Origin: Nitrospira sp.
GTDB lineage: Bacteria > Nitrospirota > Nitrospiria > Nitrospirales > Nitrospiraceae
NCBI GenBank assembly: GCA_023248215.1
Contig: JAHFEW010000007.1
Coordinates: 22,180-86,179, forward strand
Direction: 5' to 3'
Length of the DNA: 64,000 nt
The stretch's first letter is position 1. Every line of letters starts with the position of its first letter. The notes below the pieces were generated by a model. That model had not been told where the DNA came from. It did no database searches and saw only the letters and a program-made list of their open reading frames with translations. Positions 1-9,189 of the stretch are shown one piece after another. Both the position numbers and the translations under genes were made by a program.

Positions 1-419
1 CGTCCCTTCCTCCAACAGCCTTGCAGTGGGTTCGGACCACCGAGCAGGACACCGCTCACCTGGACAAATTGATCCTCAATGTCGCCTTGAGCTACGGCGG
101 CCGCGCGGAACTGGTCGATGCGGCCAAAGAGCTCGCCCGGGCTGTGCAGGAGGGTCGATTGTCGGTGGACCGGATCGATGAACGCGCGGTGCAACAGGCC
201 CTCTATACCCACGATCTCCCCGATCCGGATCTCTTGATCCGTACCAGCGGCGAGACTCGTATCAGCAACTTCCTGCTGTGGCAGCTGGCCTATACGGAAC
301 TCTACTTTACCCCGACACTGTGGCCGGATTTCCGTCGACGCGAAACGTTGGTCGCGTTGATTGAATACCAGCGGCGCGAGCGCCGTTTCGGTCGAGTGTT
401 CAGCAGCGCCTCCTCCTAA
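1..419 (+). CDS. uppS: Isoprenyl transferase (undecaprenyl diphosphate synthase), 3' part
   Basis: C-terminal ~138 residues of a cis-prenyltransferase. It condenses isopentenyl diphosphate onto farnesyl diphosphate to make the C55 lipid carrier for peptidoglycan and other envelope glycans. The frame is open from base 3, so the start lies before the window; the TTG at 21 is only an internal codon. The family signature is visible as DLLIRTSGE followed by ISNFLLWQLAYTELYF and the WPDF motif near the end. The next gene, cdsA, starts 43 bases downstream, and the uppS-cdsA-dxr-rseP order is a classical bacterial arrangement that supports the call. Confidence 0.95.
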   Translation, partial: SLPPTALQWVRTTEQDTAHLDKLILNVALSYGGRAELVDAAKELARAVQEGRLSVDRIDERAVQQALYTHDLPDPDLLIRTSGETRISNFLLWQLAYTELYFTPTLWPDFRRRETLVALIEYQRRERRFGRVFSSASS

Positions 420-462
420 CCTCTTCGTGGTGAAACCAGGAGCCTTCCAGTGCGAGGAAACG

Positions 463-1311
463 ATGCCGAAACCCCTGGAGGCCGCTCGACCACGCTCATC
501 GTCAGAAGCCGTTCGTCGCGTCCTTGCAGCGGTCGTCTTTCTGCCTCTTTTTTACGTCCTGGTGCACGATCTCGGACCAGCGGCATTCTTCGGTCTCGTC
601 GCGATCGCCGGCATGCTGGCCGTAGGAGAATTTTATCGGCTCCATTTGGGACAGGCACCCTGGCCTTGGTGGAGCTGGGTGGGTGTGGCGGCCACCGCCT
701 TCTTACTGGGCAGCTCGCAGTGGCCCGCTCTCGTGGCCGATCGCACCGTGCTGCTGGGCACCGTCATGATCGCGCTCTGCATCCCCCTGCTGTCAGGAAA
801 ACCGCTGCGCGACGCGCTCATGGACGGTTTGGTTTTGGTGATGGGCGTCCTGTACGTCGGACTGACGCTCAGCTATCTCCTGTTGATCAGGGGATTGCCG
901 GACGGGGCGCTACTCATTTTCTTCGTGATTCTCGTGAGCTGGGCGGGTGATACAGGCGCATATATCGTCGGAAAATCCCTGGGACGGCGCGCGCTCGCGC
1001 CGGTGATCAGCCCGAAAAAAACCTATGAGGGTTTGGCTGGTGGCCTCGTTCTCGCTGGCCTCATGGCGCTGGTGGCCCGTGGATGGTTTCTCCCGGCTTT
1101 CTCGTTGGTGGATTGCCTGGTGCTAGCCGTGATCCTCACGGTGGCCGGACTCATCGGCGACCTGGCGGAATCGGCCATTAAGCGGAGTGCGGGCTTCAAA
1201 GACTCCGGCGCGCTGATTCCAGGACACGGAGGTATGCTCGATCGACTGGATAGCCTCTTGTTCACAGGCCCGGCCTTCTACTACTATGTCACGATCGTCA
1301 ATAATGTGTGA
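463..1311 (+). CDS. cdsA: Phosphatidate cytidylyltransferase
   Basis: Inner-membrane enzyme making CDP-diacylglycerol from phosphatidate and CTP for phospholipid synthesis. About 282 residues with multiple hydrophobic segments. The CDS signature lies near the C-terminus: KRSAGFKDSG, then PGHGGMLDRLDS. I chose ATG 463 because GAGGA sits just upstream. The frame is open further upstream and overlaps uppS, with a GTG at 430 as an alternative. Its TGA overlaps the region just before dxr, and it probably belongs to one transcript with uppS, dxr, rseP and proS. Confidence 0.95.
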   Translation: MPKPLEAARPRSSSEAVRRVLAAVVFLPLFYVLVHDLGPAAFFGLVAIAGMLAVGEFYRLHLGQAPWPWWSWVGVAATAFLLGSSQWPALVADRTVLLGTVMIALCIPLLSGKPLRDALMDGLVLVMGVLYVGLTLSYLLLIRGLPDGALLIFFVILVSWAGDTGAYIVGKSLGRRALAPVISPKKTYEGLAGGLVLAGLMALVARGWFLPAFSLVDCLVLAVILTVAGLIGDLAESAIKRSAGFKDSGALIPGHGGMLDRLDSLLFTGPAFYYYVTIVNNV

Positions 1312-1343
1312 CGGATAACTGTCCGCCCGCTGTGGAGCATGCA

Positions 1344-2504
1344 ATGAAGAATATCGTCATTCTTGGTTCGACCGGCTCGATCGGAACCAACACCCTCGAT
1401 ATCGTGGATCGGTTTCCGCAGGAATTTCGTGTCATCGGCCTCACTGCCGGCTCGAACGATGACAAACTCGAAGCGCAGATCCGACGGTTTCGCCCGGCGT
1501 TCGCGGCGCTCGCCAACGAGTCAGCAGCCGCGAGACTGCGCCAACGCTGCGCCGCTCTCCCCGTCCAAATCCTCTCGGGAAACGATGGCGTCGCACAAGT
1601 CGCACAAGCGCCGGAAGCCGAATTGGTCGTGTCGGCCATCGTCGGCGGCGCGGGGCTGGTTCCGACTTTGGCCGCAATCCGCGCCGGGAAACAGATCGCC
1701 CTCGCCAACAAGGAGCCGATGGTCATGGCCGGGGCACTGATGCAGGCGGAAGCCAAGAAACATCACGTCCGTATTTTTCCTGTCGACAGTGAACATAGCG
1801 CCATTTTCCAATCACTCGAAGGGCATCGGCGTGAAGACGTCAAACGCGTGATCCTGACCGCCTCGGGCGGTCCACTCTGGGACTTCTCGCGCGAACAACT
1901 GCAGGACGTCGGCCCTGAACGCGCCTTGCAACATCCCAACTGGAAAATGGGCTCGAAGATTACAATCGACTCGGCCACGCTGATGAACAAAGGGCTGGAA
2001 GTCATCGAGGCGCGCTGGCTCTTCGATATTCCGGATACCCAGATCGAAGTGTTGATCCATCGCGAGAGCATTATCCATTCTCTGGTAGAATACACAGACC
2101 GTTCGGTGATTGCACAGCTGGGGCTACCTGACATGCGCACCCCGATTTCCTACGCCATGCGGTATCCAGAACGGATGCCGCTGGAGTTGCCGTCGCTGGA
2201 CCTGGCTGAAATCAGTAAACTGACGTTTTTCAAGCCCGATCACGATCGGTTTCCCTGTTTGCGACTGGGGTATGACGCGCTGCAGATCGGCGGAACCATG
2301 CCGGCGACGATGAATGCTGCCAACGAAGTGGCCGTGGAGGCGTTCCTGCAGAACGGAATTCGTTTTCTCGATATTCCGGACATTATTCGGAGTACAATGG
2401 AAGCACATGCGCCGCGACGCATCGACGGTTTGGATGATGCATTGGAAGCCGATCGTTGGGCTCGTGAAAAAGCCGAGTCCCTCGTGCACGCCTTGACGCA
2501 GTAA
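1344..2504 (+). CDS. dxr: 1-deoxy-D-xylulose 5-phosphate reductoisomerase
   Basis: Second step of the MEP isoprenoid pathway: NADPH-dependent conversion of DXP to MEP in the cytosol. About 386 residues, normal for the family. The N-terminal nucleotide-binding GSTGSIGTNTLDIV is followed by the metal/substrate motifs VDSEHSAIFQ, SGGPLW, MGSKITIDSATLMNKGLE and the AANEVAVEAFL stretch. ATG 1344 has a GGAG at good spacing; a longer GTG start at 1308 overlaps the cdsA stop and is less likely. It supplies precursors used by the neighbouring uppS. Confidence 0.96.
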   Translation: MKNIVILGSTGSIGTNTLDIVDRFPQEFRVIGLTAGSNDDKLEAQIRRFRPAFAALANESAAARLRQRCAALPVQILSGNDGVAQVAQAPEAELVVSAIVGGAGLVPTLAAIRAGKQIALANKEPMVMAGALMQAEAKKHHVRIFPVDSEHSAIFQSLEGHRREDVKRVILTASGGPLWDFSREQLQDVGPERALQHPNWKMGSKITIDSATLMNKGLEVIEARWLFDIPDTQIEVLIHRESIIHSLVEYTDRSVIAQLGLPDMRTPISYAMRYPERMPLELPSLDLAEISKLTFFKPDHDRFPCLRLGYDALQIGGTMPATMNAANEVAVEAFLQNGIRFLDIPDIIRSTMEAHAPRRIDGLDDALEADRWAREKAESLVHALTQ

Positions 2505-2529
2505 TATTCTGAACCCAAGGAGTTTCGTT

Positions 2530-3924
2530 GTGGGAACAGCTTTTGCCTGGTCGCCTGATTTTGTCTCGCTTCTGACTCACTGGGCGCTTCCGTTCCTCGT
2601 GGTGCTGGGCGTCCTCGTCGCCTTTCATGAAATGGGACATTTTCTGGCCGCGCGCTGGGTTGGGGTCAAGGTCCTAAAGTTCTCACTCGGCTTCGGGCCG
2701 AAGATTTTCGGGCGGCAAATCGGAGAAACGGAATATCTGTTATCGGTGGTGCCTCTGGGAGGGTACGTCAAGCTCTTCGGAGAAGATGAACACGAAACGA
2801 TTACACCGGAAGACAAGAAACGCGCGTTTGCCCACCAGTCACTCTGGGGCAAAACGCTCATCGTCGCCGCTGGGCCGATTTTCAATTTTATTCTGGCCTA
2901 TCTGATTTATACGGTCTACATCGGCCTCGGCTACACCTTGCCGGTTCCGAGCTTCAAGGACATCATTCCCGAAGTCGAAGCTGTGCTGCCCGGATCCCCA
3001 GCCGACCAGGCAGGATTGAAGCCAGGCGACCGTGTCCTTCGAGTCAATGAGAAGGAAATCTCGACGAGCGCCGAACTGCTGAAATACATCGCTCAAAGCA
3101 ACGGAAAACAGCTCACCCTGGACCTCACGCGTGGAGAACAGATCAAGACGGTGCTCGTGACCCCCAGCAAAACGACCCTGCAGGATAACGGCAAAGCCGT
3201 AGCCGTCTATCAACTTGGAATTGAAGAACGGGCGCCCGTCATCACGGCTGTGATCCCGGGATCGCGCGCACAAGCCGCCGGCCTCTCAGCGGGAGACCGT
3301 GTCGTCCGCATCGATGGGCACGACATCTTCACCTGGTCACAAATGACCTCCCTCGTGCGCGAAAACCCCAACCGGGCGCTTCAATTCGATATTCAACGAA
3401 GCGGCGCCCCCCCCCAGTCATTTTCTGTGACGCCGGTGGGTGAAAAAACCACGGTGGACGGGAAGCCCGTCGAGATCGGCAAGATCGGCATTTCTGCCCA
3501 GAACCAGACCATTCTGCAAACGAACGATCCCCTCAAAGCACCGCTACTTGGCGCCCAAGCCACCTGGGGTTGGACTGAACTGACGGTGGTGGGGATCTAC
3601 AAGATCATCACCGGAGAGATCTCCCGCAAGAACATCGGCGGACCACTCACGATCGCCAAAACCGCCGGAGACGCCGCCGAACAGGGCACCTCGAGTCTAG
3701 TGTTTCTCATGGCGATGCTCAGCATCAACCTGGGGGTGCTCAACTTGTTGCCCATTCCCATTTTAGACGGCGGGCACCTGCTGTTCTTTTTTATCGAAGC
3801 CATCCGCAGGAAACCCCTGGAAGACCGGCAACGGGAACTCGCACAACAGGTCGGCTTAGTCCTGCTCGTGGGCATCATGATTTTCGCCTTTTGGAACGAT
3901 ATCGAGCGATTGATTTCCCCCTAA
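2530..3924 (+). CDS. rseP: RIP metalloprotease, site-2 protease family
   Basis: Intramembrane zinc protease, typically cleaving anti-sigma factors or remnant signal peptides. 464 residues. The HEMGH zinc motif lies at residues 33-37 in the first membrane segment. Two PDZ domains follow (roughly 140-225 and 230-320), and the second zinc-ligand motif is LPIPILDGGHL near residue 408, with hydrophobic segments around it. GTG start with AAGGAG seven bases upstream. It sits in the usual dxr-rseP-proS order. The substrate cannot be told from the sequence. Confidence 0.94.
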   Translation: MGTAFAWSPDFVSLLTHWALPFLVVLGVLVAFHEMGHFLAARWVGVKVLKFSLGFGPKIFGRQIGETEYLLSVVPLGGYVKLFGEDEHETITPEDKKRAFAHQSLWGKTLIVAAGPIFNFILAYLIYTVYIGLGYTLPVPSFKDIIPEVEAVLPGSPADQAGLKPGDRVLRVNEKEISTSAELLKYIAQSNGKQLTLDLTRGEQIKTVLVTPSKTTLQDNGKAVAVYQLGIEERAPVITAVIPGSRAQAAGLSAGDRVVRIDGHDIFTWSQMTSLVRENPNRALQFDIQRSGAPPQSFSVTPVGEKTTVDGKPVEIGKIGISAQNQTILQTNDPLKAPLLGAQATWGWTELTVVGIYKIITGEISRKNIGGPLTIAKTAGDAAEQGTSSLVFLMAMLSINLGVLNLLPIPILDGGHLLFFFIEAIRRKPLEDRQRELAQQVGLVLLVGIMIFAFWNDIERLISP

Positions 3925-3929
3925 TCCGC

Positions 3930-5636
3930 ATGCGCGTCTCTCAAACCCTCATTCCCACATTGCGCGAAGATCCAGGCGAGGCTGAAACCGTCAGCCATCG
4001 TCTTATGCTGCGGGCAGGCATGATCCGAAAAGTGGCAGCCGGGATCTACACCTATCTCCCGCTTGGCCTGCGGGTACTGCGCAAAATTGAGCGCATCGTC
4101 CGCGAAGAAATGAATCGTGCCGGCGCCCAGGAGTTGCTGATGCCGGTGGCCTCCCCGGCCGAACTCTGGCGTGAAACAGGCCGTTGGGATTTCTATGGCA
4201 AGGAGCTGCTCCGGTTCAAGGACCGGCACGAACGGGACTTCTGCCTTGGGCCGACGCACGAGGAAGTGATCACCGATCTGTTCCGGCGAGAAGTCCGCTC
4301 GTATCGGCAGATGCCGCTGAATTTCTATCAGATCCAAACGAAATTCCGCGACGAAATCCGTCCGCGCTTCGGATTGATGCGGGGTCGCGAATTCATCATG
4401 AAAGACGCATACAGCTTCGATCGAGACGAGACCGGAGCCAGGCTGAATTATCAAAAAATGTACGATGCCTACAACCGCATCTTCAGGCGTTGCGGGCTCA
4501 CCTTTCGCCCCGTAGAAGCCGACACCGGGCTGATCGGAGGCACCTCGTCGCATGAGTTCATGGTGCTGGCGGACACCGGCGAGGAAACCATCGTCTACAG
4601 CGAGGAAGGCACCTACGCCGCAAATGTCGAGCGCGCCGAAGTGCTTCCGCCGGACGCATGCGATGGTGACGAGCACCGCCCCCTGGCCGCTGTTCCTACG
4701 CCAGGACGGCGGACGGTGGAAGAGGTCACGACCTTCTTGAAGATTACGCCACGCCAACTCGTCAAAACCCTACTCTACGACACAGGTAAAGAGACGGTCG
4801 CCATACTCGTCCGGGGCGATCATGACGTCAATGAGATCAAAGTCAAACGTCTCCTCGGCGCCACAGAGCTTGAGCTCGTCAAGCCTGAACTCGTTCCGAG
4901 CCTGATCGGCGCGCCGGTCGGCTATGTGGGGCCGGTCGGATTGAAACAGATCCGCATTCTGGCCGATTGGGCCGTCAAGGCCATGGCCAACTTCGTCGTC
5001 GGAGCCAATCAGGCCGACACGCATTTCGTGAATGCCAACTGGGAGCGCGATTTCAGAGTCGACCAGTTTGCCGATCTCCGTAATGCGCAGGCCGGCGATC
5101 CCTCGCCGCGCAAAGACGGCGTGTTGAAGACCGCCAAAGGTATCGAAGTCGGTCATGTTTTCATGTTAGGCACGAAATACAGCCAAGCGATGAAAGCCAC
5201 CTTCTTGGATGCACAGGGGCAGGAACAACTGGCGGTCATGGGCTGTTACGGAATCGGTGTGAGCCGCACCGCCGCCGCTTCGGTCGAGCAAAATCATGAT
5301 GCCAAGGGCATCAAGTGGCCGGTTCCCATCGCGCCTTTTCACGTGACGCTCTTGCCGCTCAGCCAGTCCCAACCGGTGACACAGTTAGCCGAAACCCTTT
5401 ATGGCACATTGCAGGATGCTGGAATTGAAGTGCTTTGGGACGATCGCGACGATCGAGCCGGGGTCAAATTCAACGACGCCGACCTGATCGGGGCTCCCTA
5501 TCACCTGGTCATCGGCGACAAAGGACTCGCCCAAGGCCAGGTGGAACTCAAACTTCGTCACACCGGCGAGACAAAAAAAGTCACTCCCGACCAGGTTCTT
5601 GCAACGCTGTCCTCCTGGCTCAGCACGGCCGTCTAA
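3930..5636 (+). CDS. proS: Prolyl-tRNA synthetase (bacterial type, with editing domain)
   Basis: Class II aminoacyl-tRNA synthetase charging tRNA-Pro. About 568 residues, the usual length for the bacterial form with an inserted YbaK-like editing domain (about residues 225-385). Visible motifs are the N-terminal SQTLIPTLREDP, motif 2 as FRDEIRPRFGLMRGREF, and motif 3 near GCYGIGVSRT. ATG 3930 gives the canonical MRVSQ start, five bases after the rseP stop; the frame is open 39 bases further upstream inside rseP. Last gene of the housekeeping run. Confidence 0.96.
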   Translation: MRVSQTLIPTLREDPGEAETVSHRLMLRAGMIRKVAAGIYTYLPLGLRVLRKIERIVREEMNRAGAQELLMPVASPAELWRETGRWDFYGKELLRFKDRHERDFCLGPTHEEVITDLFRREVRSYRQMPLNFYQIQTKFRDEIRPRFGLMRGREFIMKDAYSFDRDETGARLNYQKMYDAYNRIFRRCGLTFRPVEADTGLIGGTSSHEFMVLADTGEETIVYSEEGTYAANVERAEVLPPDACDGDEHRPLAAVPTPGRRTVEEVTTFLKITPRQLVKTLLYDTGKETVAILVRGDHDVNEIKVKRLLGATELELVKPELVPSLIGAPVGYVGPVGLKQIRILADWAVKAMANFVVGANQADTHFVNANWERDFRVDQFADLRNAQAGDPSPRKDGVLKTAKGIEVGHVFMLGTKYSQAMKATFLDAQGQEQLAVMGCYGIGVSRTAAASVEQNHDAKGIKWPVPIAPFHVTLLPLSQSQPVTQLAETLYGTLQDAGIEVLWDDRDDRAGVKFNDADLIGAPYHLVIGDKGLAQGQVELKLRHTGETKKVTPDQVLATLSSWLSTAV

Positions 5637-5887
5637 TCCCGCTCCCTTCTTCAGTCGCCCGCGCGAGTCGCTCTGCTTCTCATCGACTTGGCCGCACGCG
5701 AAGCCAACCGGCGCAACGGGTTCGAGAAAATGCCTTTTGCTTGCCTTGACTGCGCATTGGGATACACTGACTCACACGGAGACGCCCGGTGCAGAACCCG
5801 TTCCCCGCAAAGGTTTCCAGGCCGGCATCACGTGGCTGGTCGACACCACGCTAAACCCCTCGTTCGACCCGTTTTGGAGACAGCTAG

Positions 5888-8200
5888 ATGCAGCCCAAAT
5901 CCCCGCTGCCCGGTTTAGGCGACAGCACCATCAAATCCGGGTTCGTCGAGAACATCAAACGAATCAGCACACAAATTCTCGCAGCGAGCGACATCGACCA
6001 AATTCTGCTGGATCTGCGCCATGAGATCCTCAGCTGTTTCGATGCGGAAGATCTCACGCTCTTCGTGGTGGATTCCGAAAAAAAAGAAATATTCTCTAAA
6101 ATTCCCCATCTCGATACCATCCGGGAAGTCCGCACCCCGATTACAGAACAGAGCCTCGCAGGGTTCTGCGCCAAATATCTTCGCCCGGTCAATGTGGGCG
6201 ACGCATACAATCAGGCTGAACTGGGCGCCATACACCCCTCGCTCACCCACGATATCACGTACGACAAAAACACCGGGTTTAAGACCAAACAGGTCCTCAC
6301 CTATCCGGTCGTTGCGGAAAACAAGTATTTGATGGGCGTGATCCAACTCCTCAATAAGAAGAGCGGAGGACGGTTCACCCGGAAAGACGAAGAGTGCGTT
6401 GCGGAGATTGCCAAATCGCTGGGGACCGCGTTCTATAATCTTCGAAAGACGTCGAAGAAACCCCCTTCCAAATTCGATTTCCTGCTGGCGAACGGCAAGA
6501 TCTCACAAAACGATCTGGACAATGCCATCGCAGAATCCAAAAAAGGTACCACCGATATCGAATCCATCCTGATCGACAAGTATAAAATTCAGAAAGCCGA
6601 CCTCGGCAAATCGCTCGCCCAATTTCACAAGTGCCCCTATATCGAATACAGCGAACGCACGATCGTCGACATCGAATTGCTCAAGAACCTGAACGTCGAT
6701 TATCTGAAGAAAAACCACTGGATGCCGCTCAAGCGGGATCGCGCCGCGATTGAGATTTTGACCGACGATCCGGGCGATCTGGATCGCGTCCAGGACATCA
6801 AGCGCACCTTCCCCGGATTAAATATCCGGTTCGCCGTCAGCCTTCGCCGCGATATTTCTCTCTTCCTGTCGAGCACGACCGGCACGCCGGAGACTGCTAC
6901 AAAGATGAATGAGAATGTCTCCGACATTCTCGGCGAACTGGTCAACGAGTCTCAACTCGAAGCCCAGGAAGATGCCTCCAGCTCAGGCCTGGACGAAAAC
7001 GACAATGCCATCGTGCGCCTGGCAAACCAAATCATCGCCGATGCCTTTCGGCAAGGCACCTCCGACATCCACATCGAACCCTATGGGGAAAAGCGCGATA
7101 CTCTCGTACGGTTTCGCGTCGACGGCGACTGTTTCGAGTACATGAAGATTCCACCGAGTTATCGCCGAGCCATCGTCTCCCGTCTCAAGATCATGGCGAG
7201 TCTCGACATCGCGGAACGACGAAAACCCCAGGACGGGAAGATCAAATTCAAGATCGGTGAAAATAAAGAAATCGAACTGCGTGTGGCCACCATTCCCACC
7301 GCCGGCTATAACGAAGATGTGGTCATGCGTATCCTCGCCGCAAGCGAACCGCTGCCCGTCGACAAAATGGGATTCTCCGAGCGGAACCTGCGTGAGATCA
7401 AGAGTATCGCAGAGAAACCGTATGGCATTATTCTCTGCGTGGGACCGACGGGATCCGGAAAAACCACGACACTGCACTCCGTGCTGGGCTACATCAATAC
7501 TCCAGACATCAAGATCTGGACGGCGGAAGATCCTGTCGAAATCACGCAATACGGGCTCCGCCAGGTACAGGTGCATGCCAAAATCGGATTCACGTTCGCC
7601 GCGGCGATGCGCGCATTTCTCCGGGCCGACCCCGATGTCATCATGGTCGGCGAAATGCGAGACAAGGAGACGGCGGATACCGGAATCGAGGCGTCTCTGA
7701 CCGGACACCTGGTGCTCAGCACCTTGCACACCAACAGCGCGGTGGAAACCATCACCCGACTCTTGGACATGGGCTGCGACTCGTTCAGTTTCGCCGACGC
7801 CATGCTGGGGGTCCTGGCCCAGCGTTTGGCGCGGCGGATTTGCAAAGAATGCCGAGAAGCGTATCAGCCGTCGAAAGAAGAGTACGAGGAACTGCGGTTG
7901 GGGTATGGGCCGGAATATTGGGACACACTCGGAATCGCCTACGACAGCACCTTCCGCCTGTATCGAGGCAAGGGATGCGACACCTGCAATCGTACAGGCC
8001 TGAAAGGACGCGTGGCGCTCCATGAGCTCTTATTGGGGACCGACCTGATGAAGCGGTTGATTCAAAACAAGGCGAAGACCGATGAAATGCTCAAGGCCGG
8101 CATGTCGGAAGGGATGACCACCCTAGTCCAAGACGGCATCCAGAAGGTGTTGCAAGGCCACACGACCTACAAGGAAGTCAAAGCCGTCGCCATCAAGTAA
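5888..8200 (+). CDS. PilB/GspE-type secretion ATPase with N-terminal GAF domain
   Basis: Hexameric ATPase of the type IV pilus/type II secretion class, energising pilus assembly or secretion from the cytoplasm. 770 residues. A GAF-like sensory domain (about 25-185) precedes an MshEN-type segment (195-320, possible cyclic-di-GMP binding) and the ATPase core. Walker A GPTGSGKTTT is near residue 519. The Asp box and Walker B lie in RADPDVIMVGEMRD, and LSTLHTNSA follows. A zinc-binding CxxC pair lies near residues 655 and 697 (CKEC, CDTC). No pilin or platform gene is adjacent, so it is an orphan here. The paired PilT-like role is less likely given the N-terminal domains. Confidence 0.9.
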   Translation: MQPKSPLPGLGDSTIKSGFVENIKRISTQILAASDIDQILLDLRHEILSCFDAEDLTLFVVDSEKKEIFSKIPHLDTIREVRTPITEQSLAGFCAKYLRPVNVGDAYNQAELGAIHPSLTHDITYDKNTGFKTKQVLTYPVVAENKYLMGVIQLLNKKSGGRFTRKDEECVAEIAKSLGTAFYNLRKTSKKPPSKFDFLLANGKISQNDLDNAIAESKKGTTDIESILIDKYKIQKADLGKSLAQFHKCPYIEYSERTIVDIELLKNLNVDYLKKNHWMPLKRDRAAIEILTDDPGDLDRVQDIKRTFPGLNIRFAVSLRRDISLFLSSTTGTPETATKMNENVSDILGELVNESQLEAQEDASSSGLDENDNAIVRLANQIIADAFRQGTSDIHIEPYGEKRDTLVRFRVDGDCFEYMKIPPSYRRAIVSRLKIMASLDIAERRKPQDGKIKFKIGENKEIELRVATIPTAGYNEDVVMRILAASEPLPVDKMGFSERNLREIKSIAEKPYGIILCVGPTGSGKTTTLHSVLGYINTPDIKIWTAEDPVEITQYGLRQVQVHAKIGFTFAAAMRAFLRADPDVIMVGEMRDKETADTGIEASLTGHLVLSTLHTNSAVETITRLLDMGCDSFSFADAMLGVLAQRLARRICKECREAYQPSKEEYEELRLGYGPEYWDTLGIAYDSTFRLYRGKGCDTCNRTGLKGRVALHELLLGTDLMKRLIQNKAKTDEMLKAGMSEGMTTLVQDGIQKVLQGHTTYKEVKAVAIK

Positions 8201-8229
8201 CACTGCCTGCGCTCATCCAGGCTGAGGCT

Positions 8230-9189
8230 CTACCGTCCCGGTTGGGACCACGACGTCAGACCATTCAACTCCTTCTTCAACCGCGCGACCTCCTCTACAC
8301 GCCCCGACCTCCCGGCGTATTCCGCCGCGTGAGTCAGCGCCAAGATCGCATGCGTCACATCCCCTTGCGCCAGATAACTTCGATATGCCCGCTCGGCATA
8401 GTCCAGGGCACGATCGGGAACTCCTCGGCGATCGGCAATCCGGCCCAGCCGCAGGAGATCGGCTGCGATCTCAGATCGACGCTCCGCCGCCTTATCCAGT
8501 TCCAAGGCTCGCTCGAGTTCCCGATCTGCGACATCATACTGATGGCGCGCTTCCGCCAGGAGTCCAAGGTTCACGTGGTTACTGGCCTCGGAATCCAGAT
8601 TCCCCACCGCTTGGTTCAAAGCCATCGCCTGCTGGAACAACTGTTCCGCTTGCTCGACATCGCCCATCGCTTGTCGCACCAACCCGAGGTTGTTCCGCAA
8701 GACTGCTTCTGCTGACCGATCCGCCGTGTGTTGAGCCAGATCCAGCGCCTGCTGATAGAGCCGCTCGGCTTCCTGCACTCTCCCCGCTCGATGTTCGGCG
8801 GCCCCCAATGCGGTGAGACTGTCGATCATGAGGCCTGGCTCTCCGAGTTGTTGCGCCAAGACGACGGCTCGCCCATGAAGGGTGACGGCCTGAGACGTTG
8901 GCCCCCGACTAAGAGCGACGTTCCCAAGACCATTGAGCGCAGCGATGAGCCCCTTCCTATCGTCGAGACTCTCCGCCATCTGACGCGCCGTCTCATACGC
9001 TTCTCCTGCACGTGTCATATCCCCTCGAGTCAGCCAACGCTCGCCCTGGATGAGCACCGACTCGACCTGAGCAGTCAAGGGTCTAGAGACAGGAGGAGGC
9101 GCGAGCGACGGCGGATTTGCGCACCCCAACAGGACCATCCCCGTCACCGCGCAGAAACCTCTGGCAAGACCACGTATCGTCACGATCAT
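8230..9189 (-). CDS. TPR-repeat lipoprotein
   Basis: 319 residues. A signal peptide ends in the lipobox LLGC, so it is probably an envelope lipoprotein with the lipidated Cys near residue 23. The rest is a run of tetratricopeptide repeats, for example ALNGLGNVALSRG, LTALGAAEHRAGR and NNLGLVRQAMGD, pointing to a scaffold role. Its start overlaps the stop of the MCE gene in an ATGA, so it is translationally coupled and the last gene of the Mla-like operon. It could be the outer-membrane partner of that transporter, in the place of MlaA or a PqiC-type lipoprotein. That role is inference. Confidence 0.85.
   Translation of the reverse strand: MIVTIRGLARGFCAVTGMVLLGCANPPSLAPPPVSRPLTAQVESVLIQGERWLTRGDMTRAGEAYETARQMAESLDDRKGLIAALNGLGNVALSRGPTSQAVTLHGRAVVLAQQLGEPGLMIDSLTALGAAEHRAGRVQEAERLYQQALDLAQHTADRSAEAVLRNNLGLVRQAMGDVEQAEQLFQQAMALNQAVGNLDSEASNHVNLGLLAEARHQYDVADRELERALELDKAAERRSEIAADLLRLGRIADRRGVPDRALDYAERAYRSYLAQGDVTHAILALTHAAEYAGRSGRVEEVARLKKELNGLTSWSQPGR

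Noticed and set aside
3921..4757. 278-codon minus-strand frame
   Set aside because: Shadow of proS.
5637..5887. Short frames between proS and the PilB-type gene
   Set aside because: Arg/Pro/Ser-rich, no ribosome binding site, each overlapping a real gene in another frame.
6983..8023. 346-codon frame opposite the PilB-type ATPase
   Set aside because: Shadow of the ATPase core, whose Walker motifs are intact.
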